A stretch of DNA of 64,000 nucleotides from Nocardiopsis sp. FIRDI 009 (lineage in GTDB: Bacteria > Actinomycetota > Actinomycetes > Streptosporangiales > Streptosporangiaceae), in assembly GCF_003386285.1 (NCBI RefSeq), contig NZ_QPNC01000011.1, forward strand, positions 62,001-126,000, in the 5' to 3' direction. A program made the position numbers and the translations under genes. The stretch's first letter is position 1. Every line of letters begins with the position of its first letter. The notes beneath the pieces were generated by a model. That model worked only from the letters and a program-made list of their open reading frames with translations, was not told the origin of the DNA and made no database searches. Shown in pieces: positions 8,450 through 20,338 of this stretch.

Positions 8450-9010
8450 TCAGGCGGTCACCCGGACCACCACGGCGACCTCGTCACCGGTGTTCACCAG
8501 GTGCTGGGTCGCCGGGCGCGCCCCGGTCGCGTGCTGGGCCGACCCCACGACCCGGGCGCGCCCGGCGACCAGCTCGGCGGCCGACAGCATCTCCCCTCCC
8601 GGGCCCGACGCGATCAGGTGCGCCCGCCCGCTGACCGGGAACAGGACCTCCAGGGAGTGCCGTCGTCCCGGGTGGACGGCCGGTTCGGGCACGAAGGTGT
8701 TCGGGTCGAGCGCCACCACGGTCACCCGGAGCCGCCCGTTGACGTGGCGGCGGGCCGCGCGGGGCGCCACCTGCCAGCGGCCCCGTCGGGACGGCCAGAG
8801 CGTCGGCCGGCGCATCGCGTCGGCGGCCCCGCGCGCCGCCGCGACCAGGCGGCCGATCGTCGGCAGGCGGCGTTCGCTCAGGTGGGCGTAGCCGGAGCGT
8901 CGGCCGGCGTCGACCACGTCGCCGATCCCCTCCGGGGAGATCCGGGCGGGGCGGGCAGCGGTCGCGGGCGCGGAGTCGGGGCGAAGAGCGGTGGAAGCCT
9001 GCTGGAGCAT
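8450..9010 (-). CDS. Cupin-like protein, possibly a divergent cysteine dioxygenase relative
   Basis: 186 residues from ATG 9010, which has GAAGGA about 10 nt upstream; upstream in-frame codons add a Pro/Arg-rich stretch that looks non-coding. The C-terminal 90 residues alternate short beta strands (RHSLEVLFPVSGRAHLIA, then HLVNTGDEVAVVVRV), the pattern of a cupin barrel and of the last strands of cysteine dioxygenases. The full HxH...H metal triad of those enzymes is not evident, so activity is doubtful. The N-terminal half is basic and unrecognised. No operon partner. Confidence 0.55.
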   Translation of the reverse strand: MLQQASTALRPDSAPATAARPARISPEGIGDVVDAGRRSGYAHLSERRLPTIGRLVAAARGAADAMRRPTLWPSRRGRWQVAPRAARRHVNGRLRVTVVALDPNTFVPEPAVHPGRRHSLEVLFPVSGRAHLIASGPGGEMLSAAELVAGRARVVGSAQHATGARPATQHLVNTGDEVAVVVRVTA

Positions 9011-9564
9011 CGTGGGAAGATCCTTCACGTGTGCGCGCCTCGGCGGCGGGAGCGCGCTGATGTCGTCGACGGGCCCCGGAGAGCCGGGGCGGCGGGGGTG
9101 ACCGCTCGACGCGCGGACGCGGAGACGGGACACCCCGGGCGGGTGCGGGCCGCCGTCAGTTCACACGGGAACGCGGACGGGGCGGGCGCGCACCGGGTCG
9201 GTCGGGCACGGGCGTGCGGACACGCCCGGCGGAGCGACTCAGCGACGACAACACGGACACGCCTCGACGGCCAGGTGGCAGGAGGCCCCGGGGGCCGTGC
9301 GAGCCATGGCGTCGGCGGGCGTGTACGGATGCATGGTTCCAAGGAGACCAGCAAAGCCCGGGAGGAGTCAAGCGATCGTGGGCGAACGCGCGTGTCGATC
9401 GTCTCACCCGCTCGCCGTCCCGGGCGTGTTGCGGGTGGCGGCGCGTGGTGGTGACATGTGGAACCCGTGGACGGCGTGCGAGCGACGCCGGCACGGGACG
9501 CTCCCCCTCCCCCAGCCGCAGTGTCAGGAGTGGCCGTGATGGCATCCGTCCCCCGGGAACCCAG
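9011..9564. other. 554-nt intergenic region
   Basis: No ORF here has both a ribosome site and actinobacterial codon bias. A hairpin CGGGCGTG-CGGA-CACGCCCG lies at 9209-9228. The segment 9330-9380 is purine-rich (AAGGAGA, GGGAGGAG) but leads to no convincing start. It presumably holds promoters for the two flanking, outward-facing genes. Confidence 0.4.
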
Positions 9565-9819
9565 GTGAGTCCCGGCGCACCGGGCCTGTGGGCGCGTGTC
9601 CTCGTGCGCGCGCTGGTCGTCGTAACCGCCGCGGTGATGGCCCTCGGGTTCCTCGGCGCCGGGGCGGCGCTGCTGGTCGCGGGGCTCACCGTGCTCACCT
9701 ACGTGCTCCTGTGGCTGCGCGAGCACGCGCTGGCCCGCGCCACCCGGCAGCCCGCGACCGTGTCGCACCGGGGGGCGGCTCCCGACGGTGCGGCCGACAC
9801 GGTCGAGGGTGACGACTGA
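9565..9819 (+). CDS. Small two-segment membrane protein
   Basis: 84 residues from GTG 9565. Two adjacent hydrophobic segments (LVRALVVVTAAVMALGFLG and AALLVAGLTVLTYVLLWL) are followed by a short basic stretch and a hydrophilic tail. The frame extends upstream, but that sequence is Arg-rich and non-membrane-like. No family recognised. Followed 76 nt later by a same-strand gene. Confidence 0.6.
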   Translation: MSPGAPGLWARVLVRALVVVTAAVMALGFLGAGAALLVAGLTVLTYVLLWLREHALARATRQPATVSHRGAAPDGAADTVEGDD

Positions 9820-9894
9820 GCTGGAAGGCGCGCGACGGGGGTCTTTCCGCAAAGGGGAGAAGGGCGTGTCGTGCGCGGCGTAGATTCTAGGTCT

Positions 9895-10464
9895 ATGACG
9901 GACCGGGATCTTCTCCGCGCCCTGCGCTCCACCGACACCTCGGAGGCGGACGCCTACGCGTATCTGCTCGACGCCTACGGGGACGAGCTGTACCGGAGCT
10001 GCATCCTGGTCCTGCGTGACCGCGACACCGCGCACGTCGTGCTCCGGGACACGCTCATCGTCGCGCACGCGCACATCGGCCACCTCCGGGACGCCGACCG
10101 CCTGCGGGAGTGGCTGCACGCCCTGGCCGAGGTCGAGTGCGCCCGGCACACGAACGGGAGCGCCCGGGCCGAGTCCGCCGAGTCGTGGCGGATGCCCGAG
10201 CACACCGAACTCGTGCGGGCGCGGGTGCTCAACGGCATGACGGGGCCCGCCCTCGACGGTTACCGCGCGCACGTCACCGCCCGCGCCGACCACTTCGGCC
10301 GGGACGGGTTCCCCCTCCCCCCGGCCACCCGTTTCCTGGCGCGGGGGATGGTCTCCCAGCTGCCGCTCCTGGCGGTCCTCCTGGCCGCGCTGCTGGTGGT
10401 CGTGTTCGTGGGCTGCCTCATCGCCGGGGGATGGGAGCCGGCGCACCCCCTGCTGCCCCGCTGA
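9895..10464 (+). CDS. Sigma-70 region 2-like protein with C-terminal membrane anchor
   Basis: 189 residues. The first 80 resemble the N-terminal region 2 of ECF sigma factors (DAYAYLLDAYGDELYRSC, then RDRDTAHVVLRDTLIVAHAHI, then LREWLHALAEVEC). No region 4 follows. The protein instead ends in one membrane segment (LPLLAVLLAALLVVVFVG). It may be a membrane-held sigma relative or a regulator that has lost promoter recognition; function is unknown. ATG 9895 is used; the frame is open to 9871. Confidence 0.65.
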   Translation: MTDRDLLRALRSTDTSEADAYAYLLDAYGDELYRSCILVLRDRDTAHVVLRDTLIVAHAHIGHLRDADRLREWLHALAEVECARHTNGSARAESAESWRMPEHTELVRARVLNGMTGPALDGYRAHVTARADHFGRDGFPLPPATRFLARGMVSQLPLLAVLLAALLVVVFVGCLIAGGWEPAHPLLPR

Positions 10465-10524
10465 CGGAGCCCGCCGGGGACGGTCGCCCGACCGGCCCCG
10501 GGAGGCCGGGAACGGCCCCGGGCA

Positions 10525-10572
10525 CGACGACGGCCCGGCGGGGGAGCCGCCTCCCCTGTCGGGCCGTCGTCG
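10525..10572. terminator. Bidirectional terminator
   Basis: Perfect 13-bp arms CGACGACGGCCCG and CGGGCCGTCGTCG, with an inner GGGAG/CTCCC stem, sit between the convergent genes ending at 10464 and 10595. It can serve both strands. Confidence 0.85.
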
Positions 10573-10594
10573 GAACGCCGAGTGGAACCGGCGG

Positions 10595-11125
10595 CTACTT
10601 CTCGTCCCCGCCGGTGGAGATGTGCGAGCGGTCGCCGTGCGCACCGGCCTCCTCGGCGCGCTTGACCGAGGCGATGATCTCCTGCTCGGCCTCGTGGCGG
10701 CCGACCCAGGTGGCGCCCTCGACGGACTTGCCCGGCTCCAGGTCCTTGTAGACCTCGAAGAAGTGCTGGATCTCCAGGCGCTCGAACTCGTTCACGTGGT
10801 GAATGTCACGCAGGTGCTCCTGGCGCGGGTCCGTCGCCGGGACGCAGAGCAGCTTGTCGTCGCCGCCCGCCTCGTCGCGCATCCGGAACATGCCGATCGC
10901 GCGCGCACGGATGAGGCAGCCCGGGAACGTCGGGGCCTTGAGCAGGACCAGGGCGTCCAGGGGGTCGCCGTCCTCGCCGAGTGTCCCCTCGACGAAGCCG
11001 TAGTCGGCGGGGTAGGTGGTGGAGGTGAACAGCATGCGGTCGAGACGGATACGACCGGTCTCGTGGTCCACCTCGTACTTGTTGCGCTCCCCCTTGGGGA
11101 TCTCGATCGTAACGTCGAATTCCAT
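10595..11125 (-). CDS. ppa: Inorganic pyrophosphatase
   Basis: 176 residues, the usual length for the hexameric family I enzyme, which splits pyrophosphate to phosphate in the cytoplasm and pulls biosynthetic reactions forward. Seen: [13 protein letters not shown], the [21 protein letters not shown] signature with its metal-binding aspartates, and the [13 protein letters not shown] segment. ATG 11125 matches the family start ([12 protein letters not shown]); ATG 11143 would add six residues. Divergent from the carboxypeptidase gene at 11201. Confidence 0.96.
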   Translation of the reverse strand: MEFDVTIEIPKGERNKYEVDHETGRIRLDRMLFTSTTYPADYGFVEGTLGEDGDPLDALVLLKAPTFPGCLIRARAIGMFRMRDEAGGDDKLLCVPATDPRQEHLRDIHHVNEFERLEIQHFFEVYKDLEPGKSVEGATWVGRHEAEQEIIASVKRAEEAGAHGDRSHISTGGDEK

Positions 11126-11200
11126 GCTGATCTCGGCTCCCATTGCGACTAATGTCGCCATATAACTACAACGTCTGGCCGCGACACCGAAGGAGGGCAG

Positions 11201-12589
11201 GTGCCCAGGGTGCGACGGGTACGAGGCGAGGCCCTCCTCGCACTGGCCCTGCTCAACATATTCGTGCTGGTCGCCGGACTGGTCACCCTCGACGTCATCG
11301 AGGCGCGGCCCGTTCCGGCGGAGCCCGCCCCGGTCACGGACGCGGAGGGCGTGGCGGCGGTTGAACCCGTGACCTCGGCTCCGGCCGACCCGGGCAGGAT
11401 CGCGGACATTCTCGATGATCCCATGTCCGACTCCGGGCTGGAGGAGGGCCTCTCCGGTTACGTGGTCGACGCCGCCACCGGGGAGACGCTCTTCGAGCTG
11501 GCCCCGGACACCCCGGTCACCCCGGCCTCGACCACGAAGATCGTCACGGCGGTCACGGTCCTCACCGCCGTGGGCCCCGACCACGTGCTCCACACCGAGG
11601 TGTACCTCGACCCCGACCGGAACCGCGTGGTGCTGCGGGGCGCGGGTGACGTGACCCTGACCGAACGCGCCGACTCCGCAGCTTACCCGCAGGTAGCGAC
11701 CCTGGAGGAGCTCGCCGGGAGCACCGCGGCCGCCCTCGCCGAGCTGGGCCTCGACACGGTCTCCGTCGGCTACGACGACTCCTACTTCACGGGCTCCGTC
11801 CTCGGGCCCGGGTGGAAGCCCAACTACGTCACCGAGCAGAGCACGTCCCCCGCCCACGCCCTGATGCTCGACAGCGGCTGGGTCGACGAGAACGCCAACG
11901 GCGTGATCGACGACACCGAGCACCGGGCCTACGACCCGCCCCTGTACGCCGCCGAGTCCTTCGTCCGCCAGCTGGAGCGCGCCGGGGTGTCCGTCGAGGG
12001 CGACCCGACCGAGACCGAGGCGACCGGCGCCGTCGTGGCCAGCGTCGCGTCGGCGCCCGTGTCGGCCCTGGTCGAACACATGCTGCTGGCGAGCGACAAC
12101 AACATGGCCGAGGCGCTCGGCCGGGTCGCGGCCGAGGCGATGGGGGAGGAGACCTCCTTCGCGGGCGCGGCCGCCGCCACCCACCGGGTGATGGCGGACC
12201 TGGGTGTGGAGGGCGTGGAGCTGTCCGACAACAGCGGCCTGAGCACACAGAACCGCATCTCCCCGCGCGCCCTGGTCGAGCTGCTCCGGATCGCCTCCGA
12301 CCCGGCCAACCCCGAGCTGAACGCGACCCTGACCGGCCTGCCCACCGCGAACTCCACCGGCACGCTGGGCAGCCACGGGCGCTACGGCGAGTACGCGCCC
12401 ACCCACGACGCCGCCGGTCTGGTCCGGGGCAAGACCGGCACGCTCAACGGGGTGAGCACCCTGGCCGGAACCGTCCGCGACCAGGACGGACACACCTTCT
12501 ACTTCGCGTTCATGGCGAACGACCCGGGCGCGCGGGGGGCGCTCCTGGACACCTTCGCCGCCGCCCTGGCCCGCTGCGGCTGCTCCTGA
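11201..12589 (+). CDS. dacB: D-alanyl-D-alanine carboxypeptidase/endopeptidase (PBP4 family)
   Basis: 462 residues. An N-terminal membrane segment ([19 protein letters not shown]) places the catalytic domain outside the cell. The three penicillin-binding motifs are present: STTK (SxxK nucleophile) near residue 109, SDN near residue 297, and KTG near residue 412. This is the S13 family that trims or cuts D-Ala cross-links in peptidoglycan. GTG 11201 has AGGAGGGC immediately upstream. It is divergent from ppa, and the DUF2342-tilS-hpt-ftsH series follows on the same strand, as in many actinobacteria. Confidence 0.93.
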   Translation: MPRVRRVRGEALLALALLNIFVLVAGLVTLDVIEARPVPAEPAPVTDAEGVAAVEPVTSAPADPGRIADILDDPMSDSGLEEGLSGYVVDAATGETLFELAPDTPVTPASTTKIVTAVTVLTAVGPDHVLHTEVYLDPDRNRVVLRGAGDVTLTERADSAAYPQVATLEELAGSTAAALAELGLDTVSVGYDDSYFTGSVLGPGWKPNYVTEQSTSPAHALMLDSGWVDENANGVIDDTEHRAYDPPLYAAESFVRQLERAGVSVEGDPTETEATGAVVASVASAPVSALVEHMLLASDNNMAEALGRVAAEAMGEETSFAGAAAATHRVMADLGVEGVELSDNSGLSTQNRISPRALVELLRIASDPANPELNATLTGLPTANSTGTLGSHGRYGEYAPTHDAAGLVRGKTGTLNGVSTLAGTVRDQDGHTFYFAFMANDPGARGALLDTFAAALARCGCS

Positions 12590-12836
12590 GCGGTGTCCGC
12601 ACCGGTCCTGCCCGGCTTCGCCCGCCCTCGCCCGAGGGGTCGCGCCGCGGCGGGCGGGTGCCCTCGACCGACGCCCACGGCGCGGTACCCGCTCTGTCCG
12701 TGCTTCCGAAAGCCGGGTGGCGGTCGCCGGGTCCGGAGGCCGTCCCCGAGGCGCGTTCGGGGGATCACCCCGGCCCCTCCCGGAATTCCTCCCCCGATCC
12801 CCGTGCCGCGAGGCGACGCGTGGGTAGGCTGGCGAT

Positions 12837-13922
12837 GTGACTGTGATCGACTGGGACGTAGCCGTCAACACCGGTGTCCGCCTCGTCCGCCCGGGGCCGC
12901 AGGTGGACCTCTCCGACGCGCGGCAGGCCGTGGCGCAGTTGCGCGAGCTCTCCAACGTGGCCGCCGGCCACGTGCGCGACTTCACCGGGATGAACCCCCT
13001 CGAACCCACCGGACCCGCGGTCGTCGTCGACCGCCCCGGCTGGATCAGGGCCAACGTCGACGGGTTCCGGGTGGTGCTCGAACCCGTCCTGGAACAGATG
13101 AGCTCCGAACGGCTGAACAACGGCACCGCCGCGGCCCTGACCTCGGCGGTCGGGTCCCGGATCACCGGAGTCCAGCTCGGCGCGGTGCTCGCCTACCTGG
13201 CCGGGAAGGTGCTCGGCCAGTACGAACTCTTCCTGCCGCCGGACCCGGCCGGCCACGCGCCGACCGGGCGCCTGACCCTGGTGGCGCCCAACATCGTCAA
13301 CACCGAACGCGAGATGGACGTCGACTCCCACGACTTCCGCCTGTGGGTGTGCCTGCACGAGGAGACCCACCGGATGCAGTTCACGGCCACGCCGTGGCTG
13401 CGCTCGCACGTGCAGGACCTGATGCGCGAGCTCCTGCTGTCATCGGAGATGGACGCCGCCGACCTCATCGGGCGGCTCCGCGCCGCCGGCGAGGCCGTCG
13501 CCGACGCCGTGCGCGGCGGCGACGCCAACCTCATCACCGCCTTCCAGACCCCCGAGCAGAGCGAGATCATGGACCGCGTCACCGCGGTCATGAGCCTGGC
13601 CGAGGGGCACGGCGACTACGTCATGGACGCCGTCGGCCCGGAGGTCGTGCCGAGCGTGGAGCGGATCCGCGCCCGGTTCCAGAAGCGCCGCGAGGCCGCC
13701 AACCCCCTCGACCGGATCATGCGCCAGCTGCTGGGCATGGACCTCAAGATGCGCCAGTACGAGGAGGGCGCCGCGTTCGTCGGCGCGGTGGTCGCCGAGG
13801 TCGGCATGGCCGAGTTCAACAAGGTGTGGACCTCGCGCGAGACCCTGCCCACGCTGGCCGAGATCCGCGACCCGAACGCCTGGATCGACCGGGTCGTGCG
13901 CCCCGCAGCCGTCACGGAGTGA
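12837..13922 (+). CDS. Zinc-dependent metalloprotease (DUF2342 family)
   Basis: 361 residues. The HEETHRMQF motif supplies the HExxH zinc site. The family is sometimes annotated as F420-biosynthesis associated because of genomic context. It is a conserved actinobacterial protein next to tilS and hpt; substrate unknown. GTG 12837 follows a -10-like TAGGCT (12825-12830) by 6 nt, so the message is probably leaderless. It overlaps the tilS start by 4 nt, indicating coupled translation. No signal peptide. Confidence 0.87.
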   Translation: MTVIDWDVAVNTGVRLVRPGPQVDLSDARQAVAQLRELSNVAAGHVRDFTGMNPLEPTGPAVVVDRPGWIRANVDGFRVVLEPVLEQMSSERLNNGTAAALTSAVGSRITGVQLGAVLAYLAGKVLGQYELFLPPDPAGHAPTGRLTLVAPNIVNTEREMDVDSHDFRLWVCLHEETHRMQFTATPWLRSHVQDLMRELLLSSEMDAADLIGRLRAAGEAVADAVRGGDANLITAFQTPEQSEIMDRVTAVMSLAEGHGDYVMDAVGPEVVPSVERIRARFQKRREAANPLDRIMRQLLGMDLKMRQYEEGAAFVGAVVAEVGMAEFNKVWTSRETLPTLAEIRDPNAWIDRVVRPAAVTE

Positions 13923-14965
13923 GCGGACCGCCCCCCGCCGTGGCCACCGTCCGTTCGGCGGTCCGGCGGGTCCTGGCCGACCTCCCGTCCGACACCACCG
14001 CCCTGGTGGCGTGCAGCGGAGGCGCCGACTCCCTCGCCCTGGCCGGGGCCGTGGCCTTCGAGGCCCCGCGGGTGGGCAGGGCCGCGGGGGCGGTCACCGT
14101 CGACCACGGGCTCCAGGAGGGGTCCGCCGAGCGCGCCGAGTCCGTCGCCGGTGTCCTGCGCGGTCTGGGCCTGTCCCCCGTCTCCGTGCGGACCGTGGCG
14201 GTCACGGGTCCGGGCGGCCCCGAGGCGGCCGCCAGGCGCGCCCGCTACGAGGCCCTGGACGCCGCGGTCGCCGAGCACGCGCCCGCGGTGGTGCTGCTCG
14301 CCCACACGATGGACGACCAGGCCGAGACCGTCCTGCTCGGGCTCGCCCGCGGGTCCGGCGCCCGTTCCCTGTCCGGGATGGCGCCCCGCAACGGTCACTA
14401 CCTGCGTCCCCTCCTCGACCTGGACCGCGCCACCGTCCGCGCGGCCTGCGACCGGATGGGCCTGGTCGCCTGGGAGGACCCGCACAACGCCGACCACCGC
14501 TACGCCCGCTCACGGGTGCGGCACGAGGCGCTGCCCGCCCTGGAGCGGACGCTCGGGCCGGGGATCGCGGCCGCGCTGGCGCGCACGGCCGCGATGCTGC
14601 GCGCGGACGCCGACACGCTCGACGGGCTGGCCGGTGAGCTGTACACCGCCGCCCTCGGCGGCGCGGACGGCGCGGACGCGGCGGATACGCCCGCCCCGGA
14701 CGCCTCGTGCGCCCCGGACACCGCCGGGACGGCGTCGGGGCCGGAGCTGTCGGTCGCACCGTTGTCGGAGGCGCCGGCGGCGCTGCGGACCCGGGTACTG
14801 CGCCGTGCCGCCCTCGCGGCGGGCTGCCCCGCCGGTGCGCTGACCGCCCGCCACGTGCGCGAGATCGAACGGCTGGTCACCCAGTGGCGTGGGCAGGCCC
14901 ACATCGACCTTCCGGGCGGGGTGCGGGTGCGCCGCGTCGCGGGGAACCTGCGGTTCGTGCGCTGA
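13919..14965 (+). CDS. tilS: tRNA(Ile)-lysidine synthase
   Basis: 348 residues. An N-type ATP-pyrophosphatase with the SGGADS P-loop (near residue 34), a DHGLQ segment, and [12 protein letters not shown], whose paired aspartates are family hallmarks. It modifies C34 of the CAU-anticodon tRNA-Ile to lysidine so that AUA is read as isoleucine. An Ala/Asp-rich insertion (about residues 245-270) precedes a short C-terminal domain ([12 protein letters not shown]). GTG 13919 overlaps the previous stop as GTGA. Confidence 0.94.
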   Translation: MSGPPPAVATVRSAVRRVLADLPSDTTALVACSGGADSLALAGAVAFEAPRVGRAAGAVTVDHGLQEGSAERAESVAGVLRGLGLSPVSVRTVAVTGPGGPEAAARRARYEALDAAVAEHAPAVVLLAHTMDDQAETVLLGLARGSGARSLSGMAPRNGHYLRPLLDLDRATVRAACDRMGLVAWEDPHNADHRYARSRVRHEALPALERTLGPGIAAALARTAAMLRADADTLDGLAGELYTAALGGADGADAADTPAPDASCAPDTAGTASGPELSVAPLSEAPAALRTRVLRRAALAAGCPAGALTARHVREIERLVTQWRGQAHIDLPGGVRVRRVAGNLRFVR

Positions 14966-15075
14966 CCGGCCGGGCCGTCCGCCTCCCGGTTCCCGGGCCG
15001 GTGGCGCGGTCGCCCCGTTGACCACGTTTATCCTGGTTGCCGCAAGCGGGGAACCCAGCAGCGAGGACAGTGAGC

Positions 15076-15630
15076 GTGGACGCCAAAGACATGGGCCGCG
15101 ATCTGGAGAAGATCCTGGTCACCGAGGAAGAGATCAATACGCGCCTTGCGGAGCTGGGTGAGCGGATCGACGCGGACTACGCGGGCAAGGACCTCCTGAT
15201 CGTCGGTGTCCTCAAGGGCGCCGTCATGGTCATGGCCGACCTGGCGCGGACGCTGCACACGCCCGTCTCCATGGACTGGATGGCGGTCTCCTCCTACGGG
15301 GCCGGGACCACCTCCTCCGGTGTGGTGCGCATCCTCAAGGACCTGGAGACCGACATCAAGGACCGCGACGTCCTCATCGTCGAGGACGTCATCGACTCCG
15401 GGCTGACCCTGTCCTGGCTGGTGGGCAACCTCAGGTCGCGCGGCCCCCGTTCGGTCGAGGTCTGCACGATGGTCCGCAAGCCGCTGGCCTTCGAGGTCGA
15501 CCTGGAGGTCAAGTACATCGGTTTCGACCTGCCCAACGAGTTCATCGTCGGCTACGGGCTGGACTACGCGGAGAAGTACCGCAACCTGCCGTTCATCGGC
15601 ACCCTCGCCCCGCACGTCTACGAGGAGTAG
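15076..15630 (+). CDS. hpt: Hypoxanthine phosphoribosyltransferase
   Basis: 184 residues. Salvages hypoxanthine and guanine to IMP and GMP with PRPP. The PRPP-binding signature [14 protein letters not shown] and the flexible loop ([14 protein letters not shown]) are present, as is [18 protein letters not shown] near the purine site. GTG 15076 is preferred to GTG 15070 because GAGG lies 9 nt upstream of it. It sits between tilS and ftsH, a very widespread gene order. Confidence 0.95.
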   Translation: MDAKDMGRDLEKILVTEEEINTRLAELGERIDADYAGKDLLIVGVLKGAVMVMADLARTLHTPVSMDWMAVSSYGAGTTSSGVVRILKDLETDIKDRDVLIVEDVIDSGLTLSWLVGNLRSRGPRSVEVCTMVRKPLAFEVDLEVKYIGFDLPNEFIVGYGLDYAEKYRNLPFIGTLAPHVYEE

Positions 15631-15884
15631 GGACCCGGGGAGGCCGCGGCGGATGCCCGGGGCGAACACAGCCCGGGAACAACGGAACGGGGCTTCGTCG
15701 TTGCTTCGGTGACGGCCCCGCTCCGGGTGCCCGAGCGGTGTGCCCGCTCGGCAGGGCGAGGTGTACCGTCGAAGATCCCGGCGTCATCGCAGGGAGAACA
15801 TGTCCGATTGGTCCTGCTTCGGAAAGTCCTCTGGGGCGGGGCGGCCTGGTCAGGAGGGACGGACCCGACAGGGGTTCCGCTCAC

Positions 15885-17887
<2,003 letters not shown>

Positions 17888-17891
<4 letters not shown>

Positions 17892-18493
17892 CCGACATCT
17901 TCGACGAGGAGCGCCCGCCCAGATCGGTCGACCGGTTGCGCATCGAGCGCGCCGTGCGCGAGATCCTCATCGCGATCGGCGAGGACCCTGACCGCGACGG
18001 CCTGGTCAAGACGCCCGAGCGGGTCGCCCGCGCCTACGAGGAGCAGTTCTCCGGCCTCGGCCAGAAGCCCGGTGACGTGCTCACCACGGTCTTCGAGGCC
18101 GACCACGAGGAACTGGTGCTGGTCAAGGACATCGAGCTGTACTCCACGTGCGAGCACCACCTGGTGCCGTTCTACGGCGTCGCGCACGTGGGCTACATCC
18201 CGGGCGCGGACGGCCGGATCACCGGACTGAGCAAGCTCGCCAGGCTCGTGGACGTCTACGCGCGCCGCCCGCAGGTGCAGGAGCGCCTCACCGGGCAGGT
18301 GTCGGACGCCATCATGGACCACCTCCAGCCGCGCGGGGTGATCGTCGTGGTCGAGGCCGAGCACCTGTGCATGACCATGCGCGGGGTGCGCAAGCCCGGC
18401 GCCAAGACGGTCACCTCGGCGGTGCGCGGGATCTTCCGCAGCAGCGACCGCACGCGGTCGGAGGCGATGAGCCTCATCCTGGACCGCCGCTGA
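17888..18493 (+). CDS. folE: GTP cyclohydrolase I
   Basis: 201 residues. Converts GTP to 7,8-dihydroneopterin triphosphate, the first step of folate synthesis. Seen: the zinc and catalytic segment [21 protein letters not shown], and [12 protein letters not shown] carrying the second zinc cysteine. GTG 17888 overlaps the ftsH stop by 4 nt, so translation is probably coupled. A strong terminator follows, separating it from folP. Confidence 0.97.
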
Positions 18494-18529
18494 TCCGGCG
18501 CCGCGCGTGATCCGCGGCCCCGACCACCG

Positions 18530-18568
18530 GAGCCCCGGCATCCGGCCGACACGGCCGGGCCGGGGCTC
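18530..18568 (+). terminator. Terminator after folE
   Basis: Ten-base arms GAGCCCCGGC and GCCGGGGCTC with an inner CCGGCC/GGCCGG stem. It splits folE from folP, which has its own putative promoter. Confidence 0.75.
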
Positions 18569-18624
18569 CCGCGCGCGGCAGGGCCTGTGTTCGGAGAGTG
18601 TCCCCTGAGCGTAGGGTGATGGTT

Positions 18625-19530
18625 ATGGGGCCGAAACAGACAGTTCCGGGCCTGCCCGACCTCGGGCGGTGTCTGGTCATGGGGGTCGTGAACGTCACAC
18701 CCGACTCCTTCTCCGACGGCGGCGAGTGGTTCGACCCCGATCGGGCGATCGAGCACGGTCTGCGCCTGGTCGAGGAGGGCGCGGACATCGTCGACGTCGG
18801 CGGTGAGTCCACCCGTCCGGGAGCGCAGCGCGTCGCCGCGGCCGAGGAGCTGCGCCGCGTCGACCCGGTCGTGCGGGAGCTGGCGTCGCGCGGTGTCTCC
18901 GTCAGCGTGGACACCATGCGCGCCGAGGTGGCCGAGCGCGCCGTCGAGGCGGGCGCGGTCCTGGTCAACGACGTCAGCGGGGGACTCGCCGACCCGGCCA
19001 TGGCCCGACTCGTGGCCTCTTCCGGCGTTGCGTACGTGTTGATGCACTGGCGTGGGCATAGTCATGACATGCAGAGCCGTGCCGTGTACACGGATGTCGT
19101 CCAGGAGGTCCTCGATGAGCTCCGCGACCGTATGGAGGCCATGATCAGTGCAGGTGTCGACCCGGGCCAGATCGTCCTGGACCCGGGGTTGGGATTCTCC
19201 AAACGCCCCGAGCAGGCGCACAACTGGGCGCTGCTCCAGCACCTCGAACGGTTCCACGAACTGGGCCGACCGGTACTCGTGGCGGGATCCCGCAAGCGTT
19301 TCCTGAGCCGGTTGCTCGGCGACGCCAAGGGCGCGGACCGCCCCTTCGTCGACTGTGACGCCGCGACCGCCGCGGTCACCACGCTGGCGGCCGACCGGGG
19401 GGCCTGGGCCGTGCGCGTACACGACGTGCGACCCAACGCCGACGCGGTGCGCGTGGCCGCCGCCTGGTCCGACGGGGGAGCCCGCCTGAACGAGGGACGC
19501 GCCGAGGCGCTGGACCGGGGCGGCCTGTGA
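18625..19530 (+). CDS. folP: Dihydropteroate synthase
   Basis: 301 residues. TIM-barrel enzyme joining p-aminobenzoate to the pterin pyrophosphate; the sulfonamide target. Seen: MGVVNVTPDSFSDGG (signature 1), GADIVDVGGESTRPGA (signature 2), and DPGLGFSK. ATG 18625 follows a -10-like TAGGGT (18612-18617) by 7 nt, suggesting a leaderless message. It begins a tight cluster of five genes that each overlap the next by 1-4 nt. Confidence 0.96.
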   Translation: MGPKQTVPGLPDLGRCLVMGVVNVTPDSFSDGGEWFDPDRAIEHGLRLVEEGADIVDVGGESTRPGAQRVAAAEELRRVDPVVRELASRGVSVSVDTMRAEVAERAVEAGAVLVNDVSGGLADPAMARLVASSGVAYVLMHWRGHSHDMQSRAVYTDVVQEVLDELRDRMEAMISAGVDPGQIVLDPGLGFSKRPEQAHNWALLQHLERFHELGRPVLVAGSRKRFLSRLLGDAKGADRPFVDCDAATAAVTTLAADRGAWAVRVHDVRPNADAVRVAAAWSDGGARLNEGRAEALDRGGL

Positions 19531-19967
19531 AGTCCCGTCAGGAGGTCATGGAGCGCGTGGCCGAGGCCAACGCGCAGTTCTACAGCGCCATCGAGAACGG
19601 CGACATCGACCTAATGCGCAGCGTGTGGGCCGAGGAGCACGAGGCCCCCGACCTGGTGTGCGTGAACCCGGGCTGGCCGCTGCTGCGCGGGCGCGCCGAG
19701 ATCATGCGGGCCTGGTCGCTGATCATGGCCAACGTCACCTACATCCAGTACGTGCTGACCGAGACGCACATCGGCGTCGGCGGGGACATCGCCATGGTCA
19801 CCTGCGAGGAGAACGTGCTGACCGCCGAGGACGACAGTCCCGGTTTCGTCGCCGGGGGCAAGGTGGTGACCACCAACCTCTTCGTCGACACCGAGCAGGG
19901 GTGGCGTTTGTGGTCGCACCACGCCTCGCCCGTCCTGATGGACGACGAGGGGGAGGACGAGACCTGA
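19527..19967 (+). CDS. NTF2-like (SnoaL/DUF4440-type) protein in folate operon
   Basis: 146 residues with the cone-shaped NTF2-like pattern: an N-terminal helix (RVAEANAQFYSAIENGDIDLMRSVW), then PLLRGRAEIMRAWSLI, then beta strands ending GWRLWSHHASPV. Family members bind small ligands or act as isomerases or cyclases. Its embedding between folP and folB, with 4-nt and 1-nt overlaps, suggests a folate-linked role, which is unproven. Start GTG 19527. Confidence 0.85.
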   Translation: MKSRQEVMERVAEANAQFYSAIENGDIDLMRSVWAEEHEAPDLVCVNPGWPLLRGRAEIMRAWSLIMANVTYIQYVLTETHIGVGGDIAMVTCEENVLTAEDDSPGFVAGGKVVTTNLFVDTEQGWRLWSHHASPVLMDDEGEDET

Positions 19968-20338
19968 TGGCGGACCGCATCGCGCTGCGCGGGCTCCGGG
20001 CGCGCGGGTACCACGGCGTGTTCGACTTCGAACGCCGCGAGGGGCAGGACTTCGTGGTCGACGCGGTGCTCCACCTGGACGTCGCACCGGCCGCGGCCAG
20101 CGACGACGTCGGCGACACCGTGCACTACGGGCTGCTCGCCGAGCGGCTGGTGGAGATCGTCCGGGGCGAGCCGGTCAACCTGATCGAGACGCTCGCCGAG
20201 CGGTTGGCCGCCGAGTGCCTGGCCGAGTCCCCGGTACGGGAGGTGGAGCTGACGGTGCACAAGCCCTCCGCGCCCATCCCGCACGAGTTCGCCGACGTGG
20301 CGGTGACCGTCACACGGAGTCGGGAGGGGCGGTCGTGA
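19967..20338 (+). CDS. folB: Dihydroneopterin aldolase
   Basis: 123 residues, the usual size. Cleaves dihydroneopterin to 6-hydroxymethyl-dihydropterin. Seen: RGYHGVFDFERREGQDFVVD (active-site Glu and pterin-binding segment), HYGLLAERLVEIV, and the late VHKPSAPIP motif with its catalytic-type lysine. ATG 19967 overlaps the previous TGA; the end overlaps folK. Confidence 0.95.
   Translation: MADRIALRGLRARGYHGVFDFERREGQDFVVDAVLHLDVAPAAASDDVGDTVHYGLLAERLVEIVRGEPVNLIETLAERLAAECLAESPVREVELTVHKPSAPIPHEFADVAVTVTRSREGRS

Noticed and set aside
11126..13165. 680-residue upstream extension of the pyrophosphatase frame
   Set aside because: It runs antisense to the PBP4 and metalloprotease genes; the enzyme is full length from 11125.
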